The notes under the pieces are model-generated. The model saw only the letters and a list, made by a program, of their open reading frames with translations. It did not search any database and was not told the origin of the DNA. A program made the position numbers and the translations under genes. From positions 152,904,778 to 152,968,777 of the forward strand of contig CAXKWD010000009.1 in assembly GCA_964059195.1 (NCBI GenBank): a DNA stretch of 64,000 nt. The letters run 5' to 3'. Below are positions 1 through 12,306 of the stretch, piece after piece. This DNA is from Ectobius pallidus. Lineage: Eukaryota > Arthropoda > Insecta > Blattodea > Ectobiidae. Each line of letters opens with the position of its first letter. Position 1 is the first letter of the stretch.

Positions 1-300
1 GTTACCTTGCAAGCAGTACAACCTCTTGTAAGCAGTACAACCTCTTGTGAACCATGCCTTGGAAACTTTGTGTCTTCATAATAAAATATAATATTCGTGT
101 GCACCTTATACCCTCATTTAATTAATAATCTTTGATGGTTTGCTTTTACCTCAGTTTATTCTATCAGATTTTTCTTATATTATAATACACAGCATACCCT
201 GGTTTAAAATCATAAAAGTTACTAAAACAAACAGTGTGTTAAAAGTGTATATGTGCCTTTGTCAATCTTTTTGTAGCACTCTTAAGGCTGAGATGAGGCA

Positions 301-891
301 GATCTCGGTAAAGTCGCATTGTAGGGGGGCCCACTTTGAAAACCAACTTTCTCCTCTTAAAACACTTAATATCTCACATATTTTGTGGTTCTCTGGAGAG
401 GAGATGTTGCCTCAACGAATGATTTGGTCCAACCCACCTGCCCTAAACATTACACTTTCTTTTATAATGTGATCTAGCGAAAAGTAGCCTGAATTTCGCC
501 ATATTTTTATATGAAGAAACTCTGGATTGGACGTTAGAAGTGTGACGTCATACCAGCTGAACACGTTTAATTCTGGGAAATAGGTTCACCAATACAACAA
601 ACCTCGCCTTCTGCAGAATTTAGAATACCCTACTAAATTAATATCACCGTACATAACCGAACAGAACCTGTCACTAATTAGTAACACCGTTCCTAACCTA
701 ACTGCCACTAAACTAGAATTTCGGAAGAATTCAGAATGCCCTACTAAATTAATATCACTGTTCATAAGCAATGCACAAGAAACATCATGTTCGTCAACCT
801 GCCTCACTGAGAAACAAAAAAGATCACCTGTCCGTGGAAACCTACACACATGGCGAGATGGGCCCCCCTACATTGCGACTTTGCCCAGATC
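301..891. mobile_element. Inverted-repeat element (arms 301-333 and 859-891)
   Basis: The two ~33-bp arms are near-perfect inverted repeats sharing AAAGTCGCA and TGTAGGGGGGCCCA. Such terminal symmetry suggests a MITE-like element about 0.6 kb long. I could not define a target-site duplication, so the superfamily is unknown. The interior holds no convincing coding sequence. Confidence 0.45.
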
Positions 892-951
892 TCTAGTCAG
901 CACTGCTAAACACTAGACTGTGCAGGCATTATTTCCTGTATTTGAACACTA

Positions 952-2085
952 AGGCCGGTATTCATAGTCGCAATAAGTCATACTTATATCCAAGTTGAAC
1001 TTTAATCATGTCCTAAGTTGAATTTCTGGCACAAACAAGTCGTACTTATGACATAGGCCTAGTTATTTTATTATCACTGGTAATTAGCATTGCTAGCCTA
1101 ACTCCTAGGACTATTACTGACTATTTTTGTGACCATATCCGCTATTATTGCTATTCATAGTCACTAAAGCAAGACTTATTTGTCGCAGTAAGCTAAATTT
1201 TATCAACTCAAGGGTTCCAGCCAGAACCATGGACAGTTATTTTGAGGATCTGGGCAAGGTCATAGAAGAAAATCGTCCCCCAAATGGTTATTTTCAAAAT
1301 ATGATGAAACCATTTACATTCTACATTGACAATGCATTTTAAAAGAGGTTTCGTTTCAAGAAATCAAATTTTGGAAATATCAATTGGTGTTCTTTCATCA
1401 GAATTTCTCTCCGCTGGCATTTCATATCGGCCCAAAGCATCCTAATCTGTTTTCAATCTCTCTAGAACTGAATATCGAAATAAATACATAAGCGTACCGG
1501 TATTAATTCTGTCCAAGCAAATGTATGTATACACAGAATTTTCTCAAGAAACCATTGATGAGTTTATTTACACACTGCATAATACTTTCAAAAGGTAAAC
1601 ATTTATTAGTAGTAGTATTGATTGTAGATGTATTGATTTTAGATATATGTGTTTTTTATGTATGCAGACGCCCTTTGGTGAAAAAAAACTTTCTGTAACA
1701 CCAGGGGTGATCTTTTGTACAACGCCAGATACAAGAATAAATCATTCATTCATTCATTCATTCATTCACACTGCATAATATGTATGGATGAATTGAATTC
1801 TTTGTATTTGTGTATCATGACAGTGAAATACATACTCAGGTGGCTTTGCATTACATGAAAACTGAAAAAATCCGAAGTATTTTTCACTGATTCAATTGTT
1901 TTGGCAGGGAATGTGCGATTTTGCATATTATCCAGTTTGACTTTAATAAGTAGAGCTAAATGAAGTTAGACTTAATAAAGTGCGACTTTAAAGAAGACTA
2001 TGAATACGAAAACATATAAGTAGACTTGTCCAATAAGCTTAGCTTTATAAAGTCGTTCTTAGGTCGCTGATTATGAATACCGGCA
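952..2085. mobile_element. TA-flanked DNA transposon, ~1.13 kb
   Basis: The ends share an inverted CCGGTATTCATA motif (left GGCCGGTATTCATAG, right ATGAATACCGGCA). The paralogous segment reads GAACACTAGGATGG at 11086 with nothing inserted, while here GAACACTA is followed by 1134 bp and then TAGGATGG, so the insertion duplicated TA. Internal copies of CTATTCATAGTC occur (near 1150). Superfamily is undetermined: a TA duplication fits Tc1/mariner, while the end motif recalls PIF/Harbinger. Confidence 0.55.
1741..1768. repeat. (CATT)n microsatellite
   Basis: About seven uninterrupted CATT units follow a block with ACAACGCCAGATACAAG and AATAAA, which looks like the 3' tail of a retroposon. Confidence 0.85.
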
Positions 2086-2113
2086 TAGGATGGAAAGGAG
2101 AAATGCCAGTTAC

Positions 2114-2230
2114 CTTGTGTACAGAGCGATGTTTCTGGTATATGCAGGTATCGTAACTTCTCTTTAGCAGCCTTCCTAGCCATGGTGTCCAGACAATCTG
2201 TGTTGGCATCTAATGATCTTATGATGTGAA
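2114..2230 (-). pseudogene. Exon-like block of an unrecognised gene, copy A
   Basis: On the minus strand a frame reads HIIRSLDANTDCLDTMARKA and on to LHIPETSL, ending at CACAAG|GTAACT, a plausible splice donor. The paralogous block at 11119-11265 keeps HIIRLLDANTECLDTM and MPETSL, also ending at an AAG|GTAACT donor, but needs a frame change. Conservation at the peptide level and at the donor suggests both derive from a real coding exon. I do not recognise the protein. Confidence 0.35.
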
Positions 2231-2784
2231 CATGGTACCGGTATACAGCAATGGAACTCAGGGGGACTACATTTTTTCCTTATATGGAGTTTGCCTTAAA
2301 AGATGCTCTTCCTGAAAGGGACCGGAAATACACTGAATTAAGTTCAGAAGTTTGTTAACACATCATATATATTATTTCTGTTTTAATTTGACAGTTTTCA
2401 AAGCAAATACTGGGTCAGTACATACAAGTGAGGTATCAAACTGAAAGATTTTTTCACTCCGGTTTAACTAATTTGCATTGTGTTGTGTTATAGTTGGTAT
2501 TGTGGCTAGATTATTTGGCAAAGATAGATTTAAGTAGCGCACCAGCCAAGGTATGCCTGCTGGCTGCTTCCCCTCACTTCCGACCCATACATGTGCATCT
2601 CACTATTGTACCCTTCATCATATAGGCATAAAAATATGCAAAATTACAGTGTTAACGATAATGACCATTGCACCATATCAAAAGTACACAAAATAAAATA
2701 AAATATTTCAAACATTATCCTTGCACCAGAACGGTTATATCTCATGTACTATAATGTTCTTTAAACTTAAATACATGAATTTTC

Positions 2785-3010
2785 CCTCTGTTGCTGTAGT
2801 GGTAAAGGCTGCTGGTTACGGTGCTAGTGGTCACGAGTTCGAATCCCAGACAATCCAAAATTTACTGTTAGGAGTAGGTCCCAAATAGGTAGGTAGGGTG
2901 ACAGAAAGGGAGACATTTGAAACCTTAAACCCCTCCTTCCCAGACAGGTCCCTTTAGAGAGTTAGTGGGAGGAACCTAGTGCACGACCAATTAAAATGTT
3001 ATGTTTAAAC
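2785..3010 (+). repeat. tRNA-derived SINE
   Basis: A box A-like TGTAGTGGTAAAGGC is followed at tRNA spacing by a box B-like GGTCACGAGTTCGAATCCCA, then a non-tRNA body ending near 3010. It does not fold into a complete tRNA, so I call a SINE and not a tRNA gene. Confidence 0.65.
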
Positions 3011-3085
3011 TTGATTGTTTTGTTTTGATATCTCAATCAGTTCAATGAGCTATTCGAAACAACACAACATTATCAATGCTAACAA

Positions 3086-3298
3086 TTATGATGCCAACAT
3101 TAAAAGATTAGGGGATTCTTCAAGTAGCTTCGAAGTGGGCAATGATGTCCTTCGAAGATCCCAAGTCATAAATGCCAACAAATTGAGATTATGAATGGCA
3201 GTTAGCATTGCTAGCATAACTCGGGATGCATCAAGTGTACAATTGCTTAGATTTGCATGGTCATTATTGGAGAGGGAAGACAAGATTCTGGTCGACAA
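3086..3298 (-). pseudogene. Second exon-like block of the unrecognised unit, copy A
   Basis: A 70-codon open stretch on the minus strand includes SRVMLAMLTAIHNLN. The paralogous stretch near 12130-12250 keeps SRVVLALLTATDNLI before breaking. It lies between the CCAAT/first-exon module (3796-3935) and the block at 2114-2230, in the same orientation, so all three could belong to one transcription unit. No family is recognised, and coding is uncertain because each copy has stops. Confidence 0.25.
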
Positions 3299-3795
3299 GT
3301 GTTTCCTTCATCGTACAACGGAAATTAAAATAGCCTATCTTAGTGCAGTTTATTTTTCATGAATGTGTGACATAGTTCATACTTTTTCTGCTACTAAAAC
3401 TCTTTGTGTTGTAAGTTCTATTGAATGTCTGATTTAAGTTAAAAACAGGAATGTAGGCCCACTTACTAACATGCAGACATGTGGCCTCGACTGATATATT
3501 TGGAATAGTATAATATATTTTTGCAGTTTTAAAAATTAATAACTTTAATCCAATGAAAACATCATGGGAAAACACCTGCAATTTCACAGGGTACTCATGG
3601 GCAGTATTTTAAATTATAATAAAATGAAGGAATCCGCAAAATATCCCGAGTGTGACGTTGCATATTTTATCCGGAAAAATCATATATATTCTCACATATT
3701 TATTACAAAATTAAACTAAAATATTGATGCGAATGTATAACGGTAAAAATTAGAATTGTGTTAATTAAAAAGGTGATATGTTCTATTATTCTTAC

Positions 3796-3935
3796 CAGAA
3801 TTGAAAGCGGTGCGAGTAGACACTTTGCAAATTTGTTCCGGAAAAAAACATGTCGGCTTTGAAACTTCCCCCGCGGTCCGCGTCGTGAGAGAAGCTCACT
3901 GATTGGTGCTTCGCTCCGGAAGTTATTTGAAAAAA
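3796..3935 (-). promoter_or_regulatory. CCAAT box plus first-exon-like module (locus 1)
   Basis: Read on the minus strand: ACCAATCAGTGAGCTTC, then a GC-rich stretch with GACGCGGACC, then GCCGACATGTTTTTTTCC, ending at TCTG|GTAAGAA. The same arrangement recurs at 13738-13860 (minus), 40005-40129 (plus) and 54190-54284 (plus). The layout (CCAAT, ~100-150 nt, strong donor) looks like a core promoter and short first exon. Function is inferred. Confidence 0.4.
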
Positions 3936-4340
3936 GTGCCCGCGTTATCAAGCTAGTTCTTGTGACTAGATGATGTTTAAATTAATAATTACGATGTTAT
4001 TGTCTAATTACCTATTAATAAGGAATATAATAAAATTGTATTTAAAAAATAAACCATGCATATTATAAGTATCCTACAATATTGCTCTTCTTCAGTTTTA
4101 ACAAATATACCGCCTGTGCGCTGTGCGTCATTTGTCCAAATGTTACAAACTAAACACCTTTCCCCACCTTTTTTTTATTAATAAACTCTCCCATCTTATT
4201 CCGTATTTTACACGAAACTTTTAAAAGGAATCAATCCTACGAAGGGAGATAAAAAGTAGTTCCCGCGCTGGTTTTGACGTGAGTTCGGGTAGCTTCCGAG
4301 AGATGTCACTGTCGTTTCACAGCTGACTGAAGTGTACGAA

Positions 4341-6309
4341 ATTACGAATATTTCCATAATTCTAATTAATCTTTTCAGGCATTTATTAGCGTATTATTAG
4401 ACTTTTATCTGAGCAATTTTATTGCATACTAACAAAAATAATGCATTAAAAGACTAAGATAAAATAATCGATAGTAGGCCTATCGATTAGCCCTACTTAC
4501 GATTGAGAAAAATGAAAATTCTTACAAATTTTTATTTGAATTGTTTAATAAAGATTACAGTTCGTATTCCTTTGAACTTTGATGACACCGCAATGAGCGA
4601 ACATTTGTATTTCGGAATATATATTGCCGGAAAAACACCAAATTTCGGTCATGAATGTTGTGGAGGGGGGTGGCGGGGATATGCTATGATAGAAGCTATG
4701 ATTGGCTTTTAAAATAAAGAATTATATAAAAATGATATCCCAATGAATATAATACAATAATTTATTAGGCCTATAGTAAATGATACAGGTGCCTCGGAAT
4801 TTAGGGGTGTTCCGAGTCAATAGTCACATTTATTATGACTATTTAACAAATAATATAAAAAAATAATTGCGGTTTTCATTTCATTCTCCCTTGTATATTC
4901 CAACTCAAGACGCATTTATTGGAGGTTTAATTTTTCAATACAAAGAACAAAATAGCGCAAGAATAACTTTTCTGCTTTCATTCAAATGTAGCAAAATTGT
5001 CATTTGTCTTGTGATGGTTAATTTTAATTTAACCTAAAATGACTTGAAGATAACATTATTTTAGAAACAGGTGCATGGAATGCCACGCAACAGAATTGAA
5101 ACTTCTTTGGCAACATTGAGAGTGAAATAGAGTAATAGCCTACAAATAAAATTATATAGAACGGAAGACGAAAATCATCTGAATAAAAAATAAAATTAGA
5201 AATTCACTTTTTTGGCATTTTAAATCAAATACGGATAAAACAATAACACAATTGTGATGAACTAATGCCCAAACTGTCACTGATTGTAGACACTGTGTGT
5301 GTTTACATGAACAGGATGCTTTGGTTAAGTTTCTGAGAACATTAGTGACGTTTGAACGATGCTCACGCAATGAGTAGAGCCATCTATAATGGTGAAGGGC
5401 TCACCACGGCACTAGCTCGAAGCAGTAATAGCCCCCCACTCAATGCCTGATACCTTTCCCCCGCGCACTCCAGTGGCCCCACTCTTTCAATAACGACTCT
5501 GTGCTTTCTACTTAACCCCACTATTTCCATGATGATTTTGTTGTAATGCTAGAGCATAATGGGTTACCTCTCGATTTACTCCTAGCACGCCTAAAGAAGT
5601 TTCACTTCAAAAGTAATTAATAAAACATACTGAAATTGAATTATTTGAATAACTTAGTTTGATACAATATTTTTAAAAAGGATTATTATGACTTATAATC
5701 AATATGGCTGTTTCCTCTGAACAAAACATGTTCAGTTAATAAAGTATTGATTGCTGGAATTTAATATTGAATATATCTTATGAAAACATATTTTTATAGT
5801 TCCTAGCTATGCATGCTGGTAGGTAGGCCTACTATTAGTTGAAAGATAGGCTATTAATATTACTTTTCCTTTTCTTGTAGTTTTAACTTACCCCTTTTTT
5901 AGGAATTGCGTAGCCATGTACAGGACAGAGAGATTTTATACGCACATACATACATTTTTGACCAGATGACACGGAGGGCCTACCCGGATTGGCCCATTTC
6001 AATTTTTGCCAAAATGGAGATATTAAAACCATTAATGGTGTTTTAAAATAGGCTATTCATGTTGTTAAAGAATGAGCTTCCTCCTGATAAATTGATAAAA
6101 GAAGAAATGACATAGCCTACAATGAAAGAAGGGACTGTTCAACATTCTCCAGGGAAAGAAGAGGCTCATTGCTTTTTTTTTTTTCTCTCTCGTGCATGTT
6201 TAACATGCATCACATTGTGTGAATAGTTCAGTAAAGTTATGCACATTCCTTCTGCGTATACACAATAATTAGCAGCTGGTGATAGCTCATTGTTGTTCTG
6301 TTTTTGATA
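4341..6309. other. No recognisable gene
   Basis: AT-rich sequence with short open frames only. None shows a known domain, codon-scale conservation or splice context I can support. It contains TAGGCCTA palindromes (4475, 4766, 5824) and a poly-T run near 6175. Confidence 0.6.
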
Positions 6310-7668
6310 AACACAGAACGATACAATATTATGGTTGGATTGAAAATGAATACAGAAAAACTAAACACTAAGTATATGTTCAAGAAACTTCAAAATAATG
6401 CACTATAAAATATTACAATAGCCAATAAAGCATTAGAACAAGTAGACAAGTTCACATGTCTGGGAGCAGTAATTACAGATACAAATAATGTGAAGGGAGA
6501 AGTTAAGTGTTGACTAAAATGTTCTTATAGGGCCTACTGTTCAGAAACTTTACCTTTTAGTCTTCTGTCCAGAAATCTAAAAGTTGTATTATATATGAGG
6601 GCCATCCAGGAAGTAAAGAATGATTTGGCATAACTAAATAATAACTTAAGATATCAACATAAAATGTCATTTACAAAGATACAGTACCTTACTCTATTTC
6701 TCAACGTAATCGGCATTGCTAGCAAAGCATTTATTGTAACGTGGTACCTGTTTTTCAATGCCAATGTTATACTTTTCTATCGCCAAATACCTGAGCCAGG
6801 ATGTCACTACTGCTTTGAATCAGTTGGGAACTCTTTTTCAACCAAAAAGTCCTTTAGTTTCGGAAAATCATGTAAGGTTTCCAGAGTGAAACTTTTGCTT
6901 TCAACTTATCCTAACGAGTGATGGCCTCCCATTCCGGTCTTCACTGTGCACACTGGTTCTTCCTTGATTAAACATTATGCACCATTTCCTCACTGAAGAC
7001 TCGTTCATTGCATCAACACCAAATACTTGCATTATTTGCCTTTAAATTTTGATTGGCTGAACATTCTGTGCTTTCAAAAAAAAAAAAAAAACAAATCACA
7101 CTATGCACTTCACATTTGGTGTGATTTTCAATTGGCTCTTTAACTGTGCACTAACTGTCATGCATGCGATCGTGATGGTAGGGGACAGTCGCCGAGCACA
7201 ATGCACAATTATCTTTACTTTTTGGACAACCTTTGTACCATGTGAACTTCTTGGGAAGAACATAATCTGAGAATATTTGAAAACATGGTGCTTAGGAAAA
7301 TAATCGGACCTAAGAGAGATGAAAACAGGGACTGGAGAAAACTGCATAATGACGAGCTTCATAACCTGTACTCTTCATCGAATGTAATAAGGGTAATTAA
7401 ATCACGAAGGATGAAATGGGCTGAATATGATGTGTGAAGGTGGAGGAAATATATATCTCAAAGATACTGACTGGGTGACCTGAAGGAAAGAGACCACTTG
7501 GAAGATCTAGACATAGGTGGGAGGACAATATTAGAATAGATTTAAGGGAAGTAAGATTTGCTAGGGTTGGTTGGATGGACTTAGCACAGAATAGAGTTGA
7601 ATGGTGGCTAGTGTAAGGGTGGCAATGAATCTCCGGGTTCCCACCTTGCTTAGGAATTGAGTTAGTAA
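6310..7668 (+). mobile_element. LINE ORF2 C-terminal relic, split by a mariner
   Basis: Before the insertion, translation resembles the end of a non-LTR reverse transcriptase: a GLKMNTEK-like motif followed by VDKFTCLGAVITDTNN, typical of the RT thumb of arthropod jockey/CR1-type LINEs. After it, from about 7245, come LRKIIGPKRDENRDWRKLHN, NLYSSSNVIRVIKSRRMKW and a GRSRHRWEDNI-like stretch, the usual ORF2 C-terminus. Stops and frameshifts are present, so it is dead. Sister 3' tails lie at 14635-14985 (minus) and 53195-53520 (plus). Confidence 0.75.
6596..7235 (-). mobile_element. Mariner-like element, degraded
   Basis: TA flanks the ends (6594-6595 and 7236-7237). The terminal repeats match: left GAGGGCCATCC then AAGTAAAG, right reading inward CAAAGGTTGTCC then AAGTAAAG. 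On the minus strand around 6890-7050 a frame gives RQIMQVFGVDAMNESSVRKW, then FNQGRTSVHSEDRNGRPSLV, the N-terminal HTH region and the DxRxGRPS motif of mariner (SETMAR-type) transposase. The frame is broken and the DDD catalytic core was not found, so it is a dead copy. It sits inside the LINE relic. Confidence 0.7.
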
Positions 7669-7892
7669 GTAACTAAGTAGGCCTACCATTCAGTAATTAG
7701 GACCAGTACTTCAATAGAAACTGTTGAGCTATTCAGTGATAAGGCTGCTTGGGATGGTACCATGTCTCAAATTATTAATGAACAAATAAAAAGCACATCA
7801 ATACCAATATTTCCAGTCACGTAGAGTCACTTTTTGTTAATATGACCTTTAACCTGGATAGGCCTAGTAGTTGCAAAAACAGTAGTGATGAC

Positions 7893-9518
7893 CATAGGCA
7901 CCGACTTGTTAAAGATTTTGGAGGGGCAGGATTGCACAATAAAATATTATACTAGAGTAAATGGTATTACTGATATTAGTACACTACAGATGCTTTTAAT
8001 TGCTTGAATATTAAATAAACAAATTAAATATTGATTAATTTAAAGTTTGAAGTAAAAACTAATGTTAAGTCTGTTGAGTCTTGCCTTACTGTTTTCCTTA
8101 GTTCCCACACTGCTCTACAAGTATTGTTAAAGTGTCAGGTTTATTTACGTTTATCACCAGTGAATGCAGTGATTAGTGATAAAATATGTCGCCAGGGTTG
8201 GAATGTTTAAAACAAAACGTTTAAAACAAGTGCTTGTGTTTTTTTTAAGTTTGTTTAAAACGTTTTAAACAATCTGTTTTAAACATGTTTTTTTAGCATA
8301 TGTTTAAATCATTTTTTAATTATATAATTATGAAGACAATTTACATTTTGTCAAGTCAGTGACACCCTGTTAGTGTTGTAAACAGAAAACAAATAAAAAA
8401 AAAAAACTAGGGCCAGAACACCAGAAAATCATGTGAGGTGGTGTCTTTTGTATCCTTTTCCTCCAGACTTCTCTATCCTCTGCCGCCAGCTTCCAGTTTC
8501 TGATTTCGAGTAATTGATTTGAAATTTTTTCTGACTGGATCCTACCATCTATTTTGTAGTCTTCCTTTTTAAAGAAAGAGATTATTAATATTAAATATTG
8601 AATGTGTCAATTTGGCAACACTGTAGTAAGATATCCCTTGTAAGTTTGATAATGTAAGGCGGCTAAGGCCACGTAAAGCATGGTGAAAGTCAATCATCAG
8701 TTGAGCAGTAAAGGCAGTAATTAAACAGTACCGGTAGTTTGTATTATTTTTTATTAATTATGAACTATTAAATCATAAACAAATACTACTGGTACAAAAT
8801 GTATTTTCAAATACTATTAAGTCTACGACTCGTAAATCTTGAACATCTTAGCACAGGGTGTCATTGGATTGACAAAATGTAAATTGTCTGCATAATTAAA
8901 TTTAACACCCAATTAAAAAGTGTTATAAACATATGCTAAAAAATGTTTAAAACAAATTGTTTAAAATGTTTTAAACATTTCAACTGTGTGTGTATATATA
9001 TATATGTATATAATAGGCCCTATACATTAAAATGGTTGATTTAAACAAAATGAACAATTAAAACTTTTTTTTTAAACAACCAACATTGTTGTTCACATAT
9101 AAAACGTTTTAAACAAAAAAAACATGTTTCTTTCCAACCCTGTATGTCGCAAACTGGAGTGAAAATCACAAGTATAGGTTAAACATTTTCGGATTTCTGA
9201 TCAAGTTGTCTGTAGGTTTCGGCTATTCATTCAGGTGTGACGTAAAGCTCAGCTGACGGAGGTACCAGAAACACAGCACACAGCTGGCGATAGCTGTCAG
9301 AATGGACTTGTTTCTTTAAATGTAACAAGACAGTTGGTTTTATATTACTTTTAAAATACAGTAATGGTCACATTCTCATTTTAGTATATTTTTTTCGTAA
9401 CAAGTTAGGAATAATAATTAAATATTTAACATTAATAATTACTGATTTTTCTAAATATCTTTGAATTTACTGGTGGGGGGGGCAGAAAGTGCCTTCCCCC
9501 CCTAAGTCGGCACCTATA
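7893..9518. mobile_element. hAT-type element, outer (TSD GTGATGAC)
   Basis: The ends are inverted (left CATAGGCACCGACTT, right AAGTCGGCACCTATA) and flanked by the 8-bp duplication GTGATGAC at 7885-7892 and 9519-9526. An 8-bp TSD is the hAT hallmark. Removing the nested element at 8193-9142 leaves under 0.7 kb without a transposase, so it is non-autonomous. Confidence 0.75.
8193..9142. mobile_element. Foldback hAT-type MITE, inner (TSD TATGTCGC)
   Basis: Ends CAGGGTTGGAA and TTCCAACCCTG are perfect inverted repeats flanked by TATGTCGC at 8185-8192 and 9143-9150. Inverted symmetry continues inward for roughly 190 bp per arm, rich in GTTTAAAAC motifs and including matching blocks at 8340-8372 and 8862-8895 (TTTACATTTTGTCAA). 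No coding sequence. Its position shows it inserted after the outer element. Confidence 0.85.
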
Positions 9519-10893
9519 GTGATGACGTAATAACAAGCGAGAATGATAAGCAAGTTTGAAATACTTAATTATGAAATCTTCCTATTGAGTTCAGTTTTAA
9601 ATGGAATGAAATAGATAGAGAACATGCAACGAGGGTGTGCGTTCTGCCCTGCGCATGATGTTTTCCTTGCATTCCTTTTTAAGCCTAACCTGTAAAGCAT
9701 TTCAGCTTTGCTGTACCTAGCTAGGGTTAAAAAAGGCCATGACAGTTCATGCAACAAAACCTGGCAAAAACTCTTTTTAGAGAGATCTGAGATCGCTTCA
9801 CAGCTGCTGCAGTGACCACAAGCAAGTAGAAGAAAGCAACATTGCCAAATTCTCAGTTCGATGCATGTCGATTAATACAATGTAACGATTAACATTTTAT
9901 TTCCAGAAGTTAATTACGAGTAAAAATTACGTTTTTCAAAATGTAAAGATTACAAGGAAATGGGACCAATCCAATTACTTTTACTCATTTACTTCCCATC
10001 ATTGAAGTTTCGTTTCTTGTTTGTTGAAGACACTAATAGTGGTTTGACTAAGTCACTGTACTGTAGCTGCTGTGAGCAAACTGAAGTTCTAAGAAAACAG
10101 TTTTACCAGGCCGTTTAACTTTTGTCGCTGCTATCATAGCCTTATACACTATTGTCTATAAATGGTTGCTGACAAAAGAAATCATGGACTCATGGAACCC
10201 AGTATTTTCTAGCTGTCACTAATGGCTTTTACCTGGATAATAAGTTATGGTCAGTGTATACAATGGTAATACTTGAATCTGTTGAAAAAGAATTTACACC
10301 ATTGATAACTGTCATATTCGTGCATTTCTTGGAAATCGAGATAGGAAAAATTTCATTCATAATTAAGATTGACATTGTAGCCAAGGGAGAAAAGCATATG
10401 TGTTATGAGGAATTTATTTTTAACATTGTACATGAGATGTCACACAATTCGAGGATGCTATAACCAAATGCTACTATATATACTTTATTGTTCACTAACC
10501 CATGTGTTCCCTTGGAAGCAATACAACCTTTGTTGAACCATGCCTTAGTAGAAACTTTATAACTTTTTACACATTTCTTAGATACATGACAGGATAGGTT
10601 AGGTTAACCCAGAAAATGTACAGGTAGGGCAAAAAAAGCAGACCAATTCTTGTAGCTGATTTCAGAGCCTTGTGATACGTAAATAAATGTAAGAGATGTA
10701 AAGGAAACGTTTGTTTTCACAAGCAATGCAAATTACGTGAAATTATGTCTCAATTCAAGCAATTTATCAGCTGTAGAACAAATTTCAATACATTCCCTGC
10801 TACCCTGTGAATGCCGCTAGGCATGCGCAGTGGCTCATATCGGCAACTTAGATATTTTAGGCGGTCCGCTTTTTTTTTTTTTTTTTTAACAGA

Positions 10894-11076
10894 TTATGTT
10901 AGCCTAGAGAAATTAGCCATTGATCTAAACTTCATGGTGTACAAACCTTTTGGGAAGAGGTCTACCATCCGACCACTGTAATCAGGATTGGGGGGCATGT
11001 GGTCAGCATGCTGACTCCTAGGGCAATTACTGATAACTTTCGTGACCAGATCCCCGTGATTTACATGACAAATCAA
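10894..11076 (-). pseudogene. Unrecognised open stretch in copy B
   Basis: A 60-codon open stretch contains GDLVTKVISNCPRSQHADHM. A weaker match, MVTKIVSNSPRS, exists in copy A near 1090-1140. It lies downstream of the exon-like block 11119-11265 in the same orientation. Conservation between copies hints at former coding, but no family is recognised. Confidence 0.25.
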
Positions 11077-11118
11077 ATGTATTTGAACACTAGGATGGAA
11101 AAGAAAGCTGCAAGTTAC

Positions 11119-11265
11119 CTTGTTCCAGAAGACTGAAGCAGGATTTTATAGAGCGATGTTTCTGGCATGTGCAATACTTCTTATGGTGTGTACTGTAAGG
11201 ACTGACTTACAGGCACCATGGTGTCCAGACATTCTGTGTTTGCATCTAATAATCTTATGATGTGT
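11119..11265 (-). pseudogene. Exon-like block of an unrecognised gene, copy B
   Basis: Partner of 2114-2230. The minus strand keeps HIIRLLDANTECLDTM, then changes frame and keeps LHMPETSLYKILLQSSG before an AAG|GTAACT donor. The frameshift implies decay. See the copy A entry. Confidence 0.3.
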
Positions 11266-12306
11266 AACATGGAACTCTGGGAACTACATTTTTTCCATAA
11301 AAGATGGTTTTCCTGTAAGGAACCAAAAATGCATTGAATTACACAGAAGTGCATTAACATATATATATATATACTTATTTCTGTTGTCACTGCTGGTGAT
11401 GATGAGCAATATGAAATCTATTTCTGCGGTGGAATGCTCTTTCAGACAAAATGTTTACTGCCCAAAACAGAATTACAGATGTGTTGGCTGGTGTAGTATC
11501 TACTTCTTCATGTAGGCTAAGTCACATTTCAAAAAGTTTTCAATTATGATGTCTCCTTGTCTATATGTTTTTAATGTGTGTTTATACCGTATGTATTCAA
11601 TAATAGAGAAAATGTTATGATTAACCTTATTTTATGATTAGTCATTATTTTGTGATTACCTTAATACGTGACAATTAGATTTATTTCATGTCCCATCAAA
11701 CTTATAAGCAAATCCCCGAATATTTTAGGGTTAAAAATATTTAATTAAGATGTAGAAACAAGCCATAGATTCAAAGTTAGACTTAAACAATTTTAGTGTA
11801 ATTGGTTTTATTCCATATAGGAATTTTTAGGATATTGGTGTACCCTTTCAATTTCCAATACAACTGTAGAGATTTGACGAGGAAAATAAATTTAATTGAA
11901 TTGAATCAAATCATGTTTGGCCATGCTTTTCATGAGGGGGGGGGGAAGGTAAAGTAGGCTACTAGCTATCCTCCTAAATGTGCTTCCAAAATTACTTACA
12001 CCGTATGATCCCCCCAAACATGGCCATTTATTTGTTTGCAATTCCAGAAACGCAACTTTTTTTTACCCTATCGAACTCATAGTAATAGTTGGGAGAGATT
12101 TTAGTGGTGATTTTTTTCCTTTCTTTCTTTAGTTGGGCAATGGTATTCTTCATGGATCCCAAGCCATGTGTGCTAATGTTGGGTTAGCAAGGATATTAGA
12201 TTATCAGTGGCAGTTAGCAATGCTAACACAACTCGGGATCCATTGGAGAGGGATGACAGTATAAAACAGAAATGAATGAAAATATCTTAGTGCACAGTTT
12301 ATTTTT

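Larger units (their letters stand above)
1..4340. repeat. Segmental duplication, copy A
   Basis: Blocks along this stretch reappear in the same order in 10490-13900. Examples are the opening block with ACAACCT and AACCATGCCTT (again near 10520), the block around 2090-2350 (again near 11090-11370), the block with GGCAGTTAGCA at 3195 (again at 12210), the TTTTCCCATG block at 3560 (again at 13520) and the CGAGAG/CAGCTGACTGAAG block at 4300 (again at 13835). The copies are clearly diverged and broken by separate insertions. Orientation is the same except that a block near 400-580 matches 12450-12610 in reverse. The content appears to be a decayed minus-strand gene-like unit plus transposons. Confidence 0.7.

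Noticed and set aside
2785..3010. tRNA gene
   Set aside because: Boxes A and B are present here and at 14380, 18480, 45390, 47165, 49575 and 59820, but none forms a complete cloverleaf and each leads into a repeat body, so these are SINEs or tRNA-like relics.
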